Below, piece by piece: positions 7,341-15,992 of a stretch of DNA of 64,000 nucleotides. Source of the DNA: an uncultured Prevotellaceae bacterium (GTDB lineage Bacteria; Bacteroidota; Bacteroidia; Bacteroidales; Bacteroidaceae); NCBI GenBank assembly GCA_900316685.1, contig ONDS01000005.1:89349-153348 (forward strand). Reading direction: 5' to 3'. The position numbers were made by a program, and so were the translations under genes. The notes under the pieces were generated by a model. That model saw only the letters and a program-made list of their open reading frames with translations. It made no database searches and was not told the DNA's origin. Every line of letters starts with the position of its first letter. Position 1 is the first letter of the stretch.

Positions 7341-9254
7341 ATGAAACAAACGATACCTGTAGTGGGCATGGCCTGCGCTTCCTGCCAAGCCCATGTGGAA
7401 AAGACCTTGCGCGAGCTGCAAGGCATCAACGAGGTGCAGGTGAGTCTTACCGCCCGTCATGCCGTGGTCGACTACGACCCTGCCGTCATTACGCCGGGGC
7501 AGATGAAAGAGGCCGTCAATGCCATCGGCTTCGACCTAGTGGTCGAGGAGGAGCAACGGTTGGAGGAACTGGAACGGTCGGAATACCGCCGTCTGTTGCG
7601 TTCCACCATCCTTGCCTGGGTGCTCGCTGCCTTGGTCATGGCCTTGTCGATGGGATGGCTCGATGTGGGCGGGCGCGATGCCGCCAACCAACTCTCTCTT
7701 GTGCTTGCCCTCGTGGCGATGGCTGTCTGTGGACGCTCGTTCTATGTGCGTGCCGCCAAGCAGGCTCGCCATGGCATGTTGTCCATGGATTCGCTCGTGG
7801 CGCTTTCCACCTCCATCGCCTTCCTCTTCAGCGTGGTCAATACGTTCTGGGGCGACAGGCTCTGGGGCTCCCATGGGTGGCACACCTATTACGATGCCTC
7901 GGTCATGATCATCGCCTTCGTGCTCTTGGGGAGGGTACTCGAACAACGTGCACGGAGGGCTACGGCGGGCAGCCTGCGTCGACTCATGTCGCTGGCTCCC
8001 AAAACGGCGCGTCTGGTGCGCGACGGGCAGGTCGACGAGGTGCCCATCTCCACCATCACCGTGGGCGATGTGCTCGAGGTGCGTGCAGGTGAGAAGATAC
8101 CCGTCGATGGCTCGGTTGCCCAGGCGGAGAGTTTCATGACCGCCGATGCCGCCTACGTCGACGAGTCGATGCTTACGGGCGAGCCGGCTCCCGTGGCCAA
8201 ACGGCGGGCCGACCCTTTGATGGCGGGCACGATGCTCCGTCAAGGTAAGATGTTGATGCGCGCCCGACGCACGGGCGAACAGACGGCGGTGGCGCAGATG
8301 ATCGAACAGGTGCGCCGCGCACAGGACAGCAAGGCACCCGTGCAGCGGGTGGCCGACCGCATGGCGGCGGTCTTCGTGCCCGTGGTGCTCGCCTTGGCGT
8401 TGCTCACGTTCGTATTGTGGTGGGTCATCGGTGGATCGGCCTATCTCTCCCAGGCCATCCTCTCGGCGGTGGCGGTCATGGTGGTAGCCTGTCCGTGTGC
8501 CATGGGCTTGGCCACGCCTACGGCGCTTATGGTGGGCATCGGCAAGGCTGCGGAGAAGAACATGCTCATCAAGGATGCTGCGGCGTTGGAGAACATCAGG
8601 AAGATCGATGCGCTGGTCATCGACAAGACGGGCACGCTCACCATACCCAACCAACAGGTGGACTTCACTAAGATAGACAACCTGCCCATCGAGGAGCGCG
8701 AGACGCTCAAGCCGCATGCCGCCGAGGCGATGAAGACGTTGGCCGACATGGGCATAGAGGTCTATCTCATGAGTGGCGACCGCGAGGAGGCAGTGTCGCA
8801 CTGGGCACATCTCGTGGGCATCGACCATTGGCAGAGCGGGGTGAAACCCGACGACAAGGAGGCCTTGGTGCGCCGGCTGCAGCAGGAGGGGCATCGTGTA
8901 GCGATGGTGGGCGACGGCATCAACGATTCGGCGGCCATCGTCCTCGCCGATGTGGGCATAGCCATGGCCAAGGGAGCCGATGTGGCCATCGATGTGGCGC
9001 AACTCACACTTATGGGCGACGACCTGCGCCGCCTGCCCCAGGCGGTGGATCTCTCACGGCGCACGGTGTCGATGATCCACCAGAACCTCTTCTGGGCGTT
9101 CATCTACAACCTTGTGAGCATCCCTTTGGCGGCGGGAGCCCTACGGCTCTTCGGCATCGATTTCCAACTCACGCCCATGTGGGCGAGCGCCCTCATGGCG
9201 TGTTCCAGCCTGAGCGTGGTGCTCAACAGCCTGAGGCTGAAGGGCGAGATGTGA
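7341..9254 (+). CDS. copA: Copper-type P1B ATPase with shortened cytoplasmic loop
   Basis: ATG 7341 is chosen because it follows the promoter and begins directly with a heavy-metal-associated domain (GMACASC, Cys12 and Cys15). The 637-aa protein then shows transmembrane helices, an actuator-domain TGEP motif, the metal-site CPC (residues 384-386) in membrane helix 6, the phosphorylated Asp in DKTGT (D428), and the hinge GDGIND (D525). CPC plus HMA indicates Cu(I) export across the inner membrane. Only about 97 residues separate D428 from D525, roughly half of what standard CopA has, and no SEHP nucleotide-binding motif is present. The N-domain therefore seems to be missing or drastically reduced. 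I believe compact forms occur in Bacteroidales, but this needs checking. Confidence 0.85.
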   Translation: MKQTIPVVGMACASCQAHVEKTLRELQGINEVQVSLTARHAVVDYDPAVITPGQMKEAVNAIGFDLVVEEEQRLEELERSEYRRLLRSTILAWVLAALVMALSMGWLDVGGRDAANQLSLVLALVAMAVCGRSFYVRAAKQARHGMLSMDSLVALSTSIAFLFSVVNTFWGDRLWGSHGWHTYYDASVMIIAFVLLGRVLEQRARRATAGSLRRLMSLAPKTARLVRDGQVDEVPISTITVGDVLEVRAGEKIPVDGSVAQAESFMTADAAYVDESMLTGEPAPVAKRRADPLMAGTMLRQGKMLMRARRTGEQTAVAQMIEQVRRAQDSKAPVQRVADRMAAVFVPVVLALALLTFVLWWVIGGSAYLSQAILSAVAVMVVACPCAMGLATPTALMVGIGKAAEKNMLIKDAAALENIRKIDALVIDKTGTLTIPNQQVDFTKIDNLPIEERETLKPHAAEAMKTLADMGIEVYLMSGDREEAVSHWAHLVGIDHWQSGVKPDDKEALVRRLQQEGHRVAMVGDGINDSAAIVLADVGIAMAKGADVAIDVAQLTLMGDDLRRLPQAVDLSRRTVSMIHQNLFWAFIYNLVSIPLAAGALRLFGIDFQLTPMWASALMACSSLSVVLNSLRLKGEM

Positions 9255-9330
9255 GGAGCAAGGGGCAAGGAGCAAGAGGCAAGAGATGTGTTCACAGCGG
9301 AGTATTGTCTTCACTCCTCCACTTTTCACT
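9255..9330. repeat. Heptamer tract (GCAAGRN) and inverted copy of the 6266-6296 core
   Basis: Four GCAAG-type heptamers (about 9256-9287) are followed by a core whose reverse complement matches that at 6266-6296 (ACTCCGCTGTG-[AG]-ACA-[CT]-ATCTCT) and then TCACTCC-like units. The pair brackets the hydrolase and copper ATPase genes in inverted orientation. Confidence 0.65.
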
Positions 9331-9364
9331 CCATTTGAGTTTAATAACAATAAAAAGATAATCA

Positions 9365-11065
9365 ATGAGAAAAAGTCTTCTTTCGGCATGTCTGTTGCTG
9401 ATGGGTATGAACATACAGGCACAGTCTTTTGAGACGGCTGCTCAAGCGGTGGAACACATGGGCATAGGGTGGAACCTTGGCAATACACTCGACGCCCACG
9501 ACGGTAACCTTTGCCCGGATATCGTCAAGTCGGAAACGATGTGGGGACAGCCTGTCACCCGTCCCGAACTGATGGCGATGATGAAGGAAGCGGGATTCAT
9601 GACCATCCGTGTGCCTGTCACCTGGTATCCTCACATGGATGAAAATGGCAAGGTAGACGAGGTGTGGATGCAACGGGTGCACGAGGTAGTCGATTATGTC
9701 ATCGACCAAGGGATGTATTGCGTGCTCAATGTGCACCACGACACGGGCGATGGTCCGCAGTGGCTGCATGCCAGCATGGAGGTGTACGAAGCACAGAAAA
9801 GCCGGTTTGAATACTTGTGGACGCAGATTGCCGAGGAGTTTCGCGACTACGACCACCACCTGCTCTTCGAGGCATACAACGAGATGCTCGACAAATACAA
9901 CTCTTGGTGCTTCGCTTCGTTCGCACGCACCGGTGGTTACAATGCCGCCGACGCCTCCGACGCCTACCAAGCCATCAACAGCTATGCGCAGAGCTTCGTC
10001 GATGCTGTGCGCGCCACAGGGGGCAACAACAGCCAGCGCAACCTGGTGGTCAACACCTATGCGGCAACTTGCGGGTCGGGCACATGGAACGCGCATCTCG
10101 CAGATCCTCTCAAGGAGATGGCACTGCCCGACGACCCTGCAGGCAGCGGACATATCGCCTTCGAGGTGCATTGCTATCCTTCCATCTTCAAGGAGGATAA
10201 CAGCATCCGACCCATGAGCGAGATAAAGACCGAGGTGAACCAGGCGGTCAGCCGGATCAACAGCCACCTCGTCGGCAAGGGGGCGCCGGTCATCATCGGC
10301 GAATGGGCGGGAACCTATGTCAACAAAACGGAGCAGAACTACGAGCAGCGCCATCAGCACCTCATCGACTTCGTCGACTTCTTTGTCAAGACGATGAAAG
10401 ACAACCATATCGCCACCATAGAATGGATGGGGCTGAGCGACGGGGCGTTCCGCTCCGATCCGGTGTTCAGCCAACCCGACCTGGCTGCGGCCATCGCCAA
10501 GGCCTATCATGGTGATGACTACCAGGGACTTTGGCCCAGTCTGGACGACAGGACGGAATATGTGGCGTTTGAGGGAGACAAGACGCTCTACTGGGGCAAG
10601 GGCATACATATCGGGGCGGCCATCTTCGCAGCCATGGACAAGACGCTGCAACTCCACCTCACCTATGCCTCCAACGGACAACTCAACGACTGCATCCAAC
10701 TGTATGATGGCAACTGGGGAGAGAAAACGCCGTTCTACGTCGATGGCAAGTCTTTCAACGGCGATTTCAACCCCAACCAGTATTATGCGCCGAGTGCCGA
10801 AAGCCGCACCACCGTGCTGACCTTCAGTCCGGAGGTGTATGATATATTGGCACAGAAGGGCCTCATCATCCATGGCGAGGGCATCACGCTCACGCGGGCG
10901 GTACTCGTCAACACCACGACGGGGATAACGGAAACGATTGTCGAACAACCGAACGACGCACCCGTCTACGACCTTAGTGGGCGTAGGGTGACCCATCCCC
11001 AACGGGGAATCTATATCCGTCGGGGCAAGAAGTTCGTGGTCAGTACTACTGCGAATAGTCGCTGA
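9365..11065 (+). CDS. Secreted GH5 endoglucanase with C-terminal secretion-tail motif
   Basis: The 566-aa protein starts with a signal peptide ending at IQAQ. The GH5 catalytic domain spans about residues 25-390. It has the opening MGIGWNLGNTLDA, the FEAYNEM strand with acid/base Glu173, and IIGEWAG with nucleophile Glu313. A beta-sandwich-like region (about 400-525) follows, which may be carbohydrate-binding. The last ~30 residues (YDLSGRR...RGIYIRRGKK) look like the C-terminal tails of Bacteroidota secreted enzymes, related to type IX sorting domains. It probably cleaves internal beta-1,4 bonds in cellulose, glucomannan or similar polymer; the exact subfamily is uncertain. The gene is preceded by an A-rich leader (AATAACAATAAAAAG). 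Confidence 0.85.
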   Translation: MRKSLLSACLLLMGMNIQAQSFETAAQAVEHMGIGWNLGNTLDAHDGNLCPDIVKSETMWGQPVTRPELMAMMKEAGFMTIRVPVTWYPHMDENGKVDEVWMQRVHEVVDYVIDQGMYCVLNVHHDTGDGPQWLHASMEVYEAQKSRFEYLWTQIAEEFRDYDHHLLFEAYNEMLDKYNSWCFASFARTGGYNAADASDAYQAINSYAQSFVDAVRATGGNNSQRNLVVNTYAATCGSGTWNAHLADPLKEMALPDDPAGSGHIAFEVHCYPSIFKEDNSIRPMSEIKTEVNQAVSRINSHLVGKGAPVIIGEWAGTYVNKTEQNYEQRHQHLIDFVDFFVKTMKDNHIATIEWMGLSDGAFRSDPVFSQPDLAAAIAKAYHGDDYQGLWPSLDDRTEYVAFEGDKTLYWGKGIHIGAAIFAAMDKTLQLHLTYASNGQLNDCIQLYDGNWGEKTPFYVDGKSFNGDFNPNQYYAPSAESRTTVLTFSPEVYDILAQKGLIIHGEGITLTRAVLVNTTTGITETIVEQPNDAPVYDLSGRRVTHPQRGIYIRRGKKFVVSTTANSR

Positions 11066-11219
11066 AAGGTTGTTGACAACTACATGCACCAACCATACTT
11101 TTGACACGATACTGGCATGAATATGTTCTTATGTTCATGTTCGAAAAAACAATCCATGTGTCTGAAAAACTGTTCATCTGTTGAAATTTTGTTTTTTTAA
11201 GCTTTAATCGGCAGATACG

Positions 11220-11251
11220 TTTGGTTTTCTCTTTTTCTTGCCGTATCTTTG
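11220..11251 (+). promoter_or_regulatory. Promoter of the SUMF1-like gene
   Basis: TTTG at 11220-11223, 20 nt spacer, TATCTTTG at 11244-11251. It places the start codon at 11295 and not at the upstream in-frame ATG. Confidence 0.75.
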
Positions 11252-11294
11252 CAAACTCAATTCGGAAATAGGAAAAAACGATAATAACAATCAA

Positions 11295-12092
11295 ATGAAA
11301 AAACTAATGATGGCGTTGGCCTTGATGGTGACAGTTGCCTTAGGAGCCAACGCCCAGCAACAAGTGAAGTATTCTGCATCAGTCAATGGGGTGACCTTCT
11401 ATATGCTACCCGTGGAAGGGGGAACGTTCAATATGGGACACGATGTCACCTCCGATATGTTCTACCATAACGACAGCCCGGCACACGAGGTGGCGGTGGA
11501 AAGCTTTCTCATCGGCGAGACGGAGGTGACACAGGCTCTCTGGAAAGCGGTGATGGGAGAGAACCCCTCACGATTCACCGAATCCGACGACAACCCTGTG
11601 GAAGGGGTGAACTGGGGGCAATGCCAGCGCTTCATCTCTCGGCTGAACGAACTGACCAACCTCAATTTCCGGCTGCCCACAGAGGCGGAGTGGGAGTTCG
11701 CGGCGCGTGGCGGCAACCTCTCCAAGGGAACACTCTATGCCGGTTCCGACGACTATGAGGACGTGGCATGGATAGGGGAGAACGATGGCAAGCAAACCCA
11801 TCCCGTGGGAGGAAAGAAACCCAATGAGCTGGGACTGTACGACATGACAGGCAACGTGTGGGAATGGACCTCGTCGGGATTCTCACGATATGGGACGGAA
11901 CCGAAGCTCCAACCCACGGATGGCGGCTATCTCTTCGTATACCGTGGCGGCGGCTACATCAGCAGCGACCGACAATCCAGCGTCTACCACCGCTCCTATG
12001 GACAGCTCACCGATTCCAATCATTACATCGGCCTGCGTCTCGCCCTTTCGATGCCGCAAAAGCAGGAAGAGGGGCAAAGCCAGAACCAGTGA
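11295..12092 (+). CDS. Secreted formylglycine-generating-enzyme-like (SUMF1-fold) protein
   Basis: The chosen start gives a 265-aa protein with a signal peptide (MKKLMMALALMVTVALGANAQ). The rest is a SUMF1/FGE-sulfatase fold: VEGGTFNMGHD, the ETEVTQALWKAVMG segment, FRLPTEAEWEFAARGG, LGLYDMTGNVWEW and the closing RGGGYISSDRQSS...GLRLAL. The paired cysteines that bind copper in true formylglycine-generating enzymes are not present near RGGG, so oxidase activity is unlikely. Such proteins in Bacteroidota may bind ligands or act with neighbouring hydrolases; that is inference. It sits between the GH5 and GH36 genes and ends in a strong terminator. Confidence 0.8.
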   Translation: MKKLMMALALMVTVALGANAQQQVKYSASVNGVTFYMLPVEGGTFNMGHDVTSDMFYHNDSPAHEVAVESFLIGETEVTQALWKAVMGENPSRFTESDDNPVEGVNWGQCQRFISRLNELTNLNFRLPTEAEWEFAARGGNLSKGTLYAGSDDYEDVAWIGENDGKQTHPVGGKKPNELGLYDMTGNVWEWTSSGFSRYGTEPKLQPTDGGYLFVYRGGGYISSDRQSSVYHRSYGQLTDSNHYIGLRLALSMPQKQEEGQSQNQ

Positions 12093-12156
12093 TTTGCAAA
12101 TAAAACGTCATCTATTGCCCAATGATGATACTTTTTTGATGTCAGCATAAAATAGT

Positions 12157-12189
12157 AAGGTCAATCTATGGAAAGGTTGACCTTTTTTT
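12157..12189 (+). terminator. Intrinsic terminator after the SUMF1-like gene
   Basis: Eight-base-pair stem AAGGTCAA/TTGACCTT with a 12-base loop, followed by a T run. Confidence 0.85.
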
Positions 12190-12235
12190 ATTACTTTTGT
12201 CGTGAATCAATATCCATCACATTATCAAACTACCA

Positions 12236-14434
12236 ATGAAACGAACACTCAATCTCCTCTGGATGGCCATAGCCGCAGTATGCTGCATGGCCAACCCCGT
12301 CACCATCCAAACGAAAAGCATCGCCTTGGTGATCAAGGCAGAAAATGGAGCACAACCCGAATATGTGTATTTCGGAAAGAAACTGCCAGGCTCCGACCTC
12401 AACCATGTGCAACCGCACGTGTTCGGGCGCATGGATGCCTATCCCGCCTATGGTATGAATACCCCGGCCGAGGCGGCACTCGCCATACGTCATGCCGATG
12501 GCAACATGAGCACGCAGCTGACGGTCACGGGCACTTCCACCGAAGCCGAAAAGGGCGGCACCATCACCCGCATACACCTCAAGGACAAGGTCTATCCCGT
12601 CAGCGTCGACCTCTGCTATAAGGCTTACAACGATGTCGACATGATCGAGGCATGGACGGAAATCACCAACAACGAGAAATCCACCGTCACGCTTACACAG
12701 TTCGCCTCGGCCATGCTCCCCATACGGCGGGGCAACGTGTGGCTCTCACATTTCTATGGTTCATGGGCCAACGAGGCCCGATTGGCGGAGGAACCCATCC
12801 TGCCAGGGCAGAAGGTAATCAAGAACAAGGATGGAACGCGCAACTCGCATACCGACCATGCCGAGGTGATGTTCTCGCTCGACGGCAAGGCACGTGAGAA
12901 CCAGGGAGCGGTCATCGGAGCGGCCCTCTGCTACAGCGGCAATTACCGCCTGAAGATTGAGACGGATGACACCGACTACCACTATTTCTTCGCAGGCATC
13001 AATGAAGACAACTCAGAGTATCACTTGAAGAAAGGAGAGACGTTTGTCACCCCGCGTCTCGCCCTTTCCTATTCAGACGAGGGACTCTCGGGCGTGTCGC
13101 GCAACTTCCATAAGTGGGGGCGCAAATACATGATGATGCACGGCGACCGCGAACGTAAGATATTGCTCAACTCATGGGAAGGCGTCTACTTCGACATCAA
13201 TCAGCAGGGCATGGACCAGATGATGGGCGACATCGCCGACATGGGGGGCGAACTGTTCGTCATGGATGATGGGTGGTTCGGCGTGAAGTATCCACGCAAG
13301 ACCGACAATTCATCGCTCGGCGACTGGGAGATAGACCGCACCAAACTGCCGGAGGGCATCGAGGGGCTCATCCGCGATGCGAAGAAACATGGCATCAAGT
13401 TCGGTATATGGATCGAACCGGAGATGACCAACACGGTGAGTGAGCTCTATGAGAAACACCCCGACTGGGTCATCAAGGCACCGCAACGCGACGCCGTGGT
13501 CGGTAGAGGTGGCACACAGCTGGTGCTCGACCTGTCCAACCCCAAGGTGCAGGACTTCGTGTTCGGGGTGGTGGACCGTCTGATGACGCAGTATCCGGAA
13601 ATCGATTACATCAAGTGGGATGCCAACATGGCTATCATGAACCACGGAAGCCAATACCTGCCGGCGGCTGACCAGAGCCATCTCTACATTGCTTATCATC
13701 GAGGCTTCGAGGCCACATGCAAACGAATACGCGAGAAATATCCCGACCTCACCATACAGGCCTGTGCCAGTGGCGGCGGTAGGGCCAACTGGGGCGTCAT
13801 GCCTTACTTCGACGAGTTCTGGGTGAGCGACAATACCGATGCGCTGCAACGTATCTATATGCAGTGGGGAACATCTTATTTCTTCCCGGCCATCGCCATG
13901 GCAAGCCATATCTCGGCCACACCCAACCATACGGTGTTCCGCACCACGGCACTCAAATACCGCATCGATGTGGCTATGAGCGGACGATTAGGCATGGAGA
14001 TACAACCCAAGAACATGACCGACGAGGAGAAGACGCTCTGCCGCAATGCCATAGCCGAATATAAGCAGATACGACCCATCGTGCAGTTCGGCAATATCTA
14101 TCGGCTGGTGTCGCCTTACGACCATTTGGGCGTGGCGTCGCTCATGTACGTCACTGAGCAAAAAGACAAGGCGGTATTCTATTGGTGGAAGACGGAGTCG
14201 TTCCAAAACGAGCATCTCCCGCGTGTAAAGATGGCTGGCCTCAATGCCAACCGCTACTATCGTGTGCATGAACTCAACCGCATAGACCTCCAACCGCTCG
14301 ACTGCGAGGGACAGGTCTACTCAGGTGAGTATCTCATGAGCCGTGGACTTGAGATGCCTCATCTCAACGAGACGGAATGGGGCAAGAAAAGCGACTGGTC
14401 GAGCCGTGTGATCCTGCTCGAAGCCGACCACTGA
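12236..14434 (+). CDS. Secreted GH36 alpha-galactosidase
   Basis: The 732-aa protein has a signal peptide and the usual GH36 architecture: an N-terminal beta-supersandwich (about 20-320), a TIM barrel (about 330-640) and a C-terminal beta domain. Signature segments are EGVYFDIN, DDGWFG, YIKWDAN with nucleophile Asp462, CASGGGRAN, and FWVSDNTDALQR with acid/base Asp532. Length matches the GH36 family. It removes alpha-1,6-galactose from raffinose-type sugars or galactomannan, in the periplasm or at the cell surface. Together with the GH5 endoglucanase it would fit galactomannan/glucomannan use, which is inference. Promoter elements are not clear in the short gap after the terminator. Confidence 0.9.
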   Translation: MKRTLNLLWMAIAAVCCMANPVTIQTKSIALVIKAENGAQPEYVYFGKKLPGSDLNHVQPHVFGRMDAYPAYGMNTPAEAALAIRHADGNMSTQLTVTGTSTEAEKGGTITRIHLKDKVYPVSVDLCYKAYNDVDMIEAWTEITNNEKSTVTLTQFASAMLPIRRGNVWLSHFYGSWANEARLAEEPILPGQKVIKNKDGTRNSHTDHAEVMFSLDGKARENQGAVIGAALCYSGNYRLKIETDDTDYHYFFAGINEDNSEYHLKKGETFVTPRLALSYSDEGLSGVSRNFHKWGRKYMMMHGDRERKILLNSWEGVYFDINQQGMDQMMGDIADMGGELFVMDDGWFGVKYPRKTDNSSLGDWEIDRTKLPEGIEGLIRDAKKHGIKFGIWIEPEMTNTVSELYEKHPDWVIKAPQRDAVVGRGGTQLVLDLSNPKVQDFVFGVVDRLMTQYPEIDYIKWDANMAIMNHGSQYLPAADQSHLYIAYHRGFEATCKRIREKYPDLTIQACASGGGRANWGVMPYFDEFWVSDNTDALQRIYMQWGTSYFFPAIAMASHISATPNHTVFRTTALKYRIDVAMSGRLGMEIQPKNMTDEEKTLCRNAIAEYKQIRPIVQFGNIYRLVSPYDHLGVASLMYVTEQKDKAVFYWWKTESFQNEHLPRVKMAGLNANRYYRVHELNRIDLQPLDCEGQVYSGEYLMSRGLEMPHLNETEWGKKSDWSSRVILLEADH

Positions 14435-14499
14435 TCTTCACGAATGTTGATATCGAACACGAATAGCACTAATCTTCACGAATGTTGATATCGAACACG
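14434..14499. repeat. 28-bp direct repeat
   Basis: The segment beginning ATCTTCACGAATG and ending ATCGAACACG occurs twice, about 38 bp apart (about 14436-14462 and 14473-14500). Related CACGAAT words occur at about 15975, 39885 and 42250. It lies directly after the alpha-galactosidase stop codon. Confidence 0.8.
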
Positions 14500-14589
14500 G
14501 TTGTAGTGTAGTAATCTGGGGCGCTTATCATTTGTAAATATGAGAAACAGGAAAATTTTATATTCTGAAATACAAAAACTACCTAAAAA

Positions 14590-14621
14590 TTTGTATTTGC
14601 AAATATAAATTATTAACTTTG
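14590..14621 (+). promoter_or_regulatory. Promoter of the AAA ATPase gene
   Basis: TTTG at 14590-14593, 20-nt spacer, TAACTTTG at 14614-14621. The spacer contains ATTTGCAAAT, a short palindrome that could be an operator. Confidence 0.7.
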
Positions 14622-14704
14622 CACCAAAATCCTGATAAAGCGAGGGCAAAGAAAGTTTCTTTCAACTTGCAGAGCGTGAAGGATTTATCTAAATTTTTTA
14701 AACT

Positions 14705-15910
14705 ATGGAGTCGATAGAATTACAGCCCCTTTTCAACAATTATCATCGTAAGATTGCCAGAATAGACTTGCGGTTTAAACGTTACCTGTACGACCAAATC
14801 AATTGGAGCGCCAGGATTATCAGCATCAAGGGCGCGCGTGGCGTGGGAAAGACCACAATGCTCTTGCAGCATATTCTTGAAAACTATGAGGACATCGACA
14901 AGACGCTCTACGCTTCGTTGGATGATTTGTGGTTTTCCACTCACTCCCTGATAGATTTGGTGGATTGGGCAGACCAGCATGGTATGCAAAGATTATACCT
15001 TGACGAAGTACACAAATATGAAAGATGGAAGGAAACGCTGAAGAATATCTACGACAGTTATCCCGACATGAGCATTGTCTATACCAGCAGCTCGCTGCTC
15101 ATCATGGATAATGCCACGGTAGACCTTTCACGTCGGCAGACTGCTTATACGCTTTACGGATTGTCATTCAGGGAGTTCCTGGCATTTGAGAATATCCTTC
15201 AATATCCTGCCATAGCTCTTGAAGACCTTTTGCAGAACCATGTTCGCCATGCTATGCAGATTGTGCAGAATGTGAAGGTGGCATCCTACTTTGAAAATTA
15301 TCTGGAGCATGGATACTATCCTTTCTATCGTGAGGTGGGCGAAGATTTTGCATCACGGCTAAGGGAAATTGTATCTGTGGTTATCGATAGCGATTTGCCT
15401 GCCGTAGAGAACATGACGTTTGAGACCATACAAAAGGTGAAGAAGCTGGTGATGATTATCAGCGAGCGTGTGCCTTTTGAGCCCAAGATGTCAGATCTGT
15501 GGACACAGTTGGCTACAAATAACGAGTTGGGACTACGTATGCTTTATGCTCTTGACAAAGCACAGATTCTAGCCTTACTTACCTCAAAAGCGAAGAATTA
15601 CAAATTCTTATATAAGCCCGACAAGATCTTCTTGGGAAATCCAAACTTGATGCATGCCCTATGTCCCGTGGTGAATAAGGGCAATGAGCGAGAGACATTG
15701 TTTTGCTGCCAGTTGCAGGTAAATAATGATGTGAAGCATCCTCTTAAAGGTGATTTCCTGGTTAATGACAAGTATCTCTTTGAAGTTGGAGGAAGGAAGA
15801 AATCGTTTGAGCAGATAGCAGATGTTCCCAACAGCTTCCTTGCTGTGGATGATACCGAAGTTGGACATGGCAATCGTATCCCTTTATGGCTCTTTGGTTT
15901 TACCTATTGA
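14705..15910 (+). CDS. AAA_14/DUF4143-type ATPase
   Basis: The 401-aa protein has a Walker A motif GARGVGKTT (residues 43-51) and Walker B LYLDEVHK (97-104), a sensor-like YTSSS segment, and a C-terminal region resembling DUF4143. The late KGDFLVNDKYLFEVGG stretch is like the PD-(D/E)xK-type core seen in this family. Such ATPases are widespread orphan genes in gut bacteria, often on mobile DNA; their function is not established. Codon use is visibly more AT-rich than in the neighbours, direct repeats precede it, and CACGAAT-type words follow it, so acquisition by transfer is plausible. It stands alone between convergent neighbours. Confidence 0.8.
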   Translation: MESIELQPLFNNYHRKIARIDLRFKRYLYDQINWSARIISIKGARGVGKTTMLLQHILENYEDIDKTLYASLDDLWFSTHSLIDLVDWADQHGMQRLYLDEVHKYERWKETLKNIYDSYPDMSIVYTSSSLLIMDNATVDLSRRQTAYTLYGLSFREFLAFENILQYPAIALEDLLQNHVRHAMQIVQNVKVASYFENYLEHGYYPFYREVGEDFASRLREIVSVVIDSDLPAVENMTFETIQKVKKLVMIISERVPFEPKMSDLWTQLATNNELGLRMLYALDKAQILALLTSKAKNYKFLYKPDKIFLGNPNLMHALCPVVNKGNERETLFCCQLQVNNDVKHPLKGDFLVNDKYLFEVGGRKKSFEQIADVPNSFLAVDDTEVGHGNRIPLWLFGFTY

Positions 15911-15992
15911 TTAATCTACAAACGTCACGAGGTCAGAATATATACGATAACGAGCCTATCCGTGTCGATTCGTGAAGATTCGTGTTCGTTCT

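Noticed and set aside
7536-9002. Minus-strand frame (488 codons) opposite the copper ATPase
   Set aside because: His/Arg-rich translation typical of an antisense shadow of GC-rich coding DNA.
9362-11107. Long minus-strand frame (581 codons) opposite the GH5 gene
   Set aside because: It is the antisense shadow of a clear GH5 enzyme with catalytic motifs; the translation shows no domain and no signal sequence.
11295-12092. Active formylglycine-generating enzyme for sulfatases
   Set aside because: The catalytic cysteine pair is not visible and no sulfatase gene is nearby.
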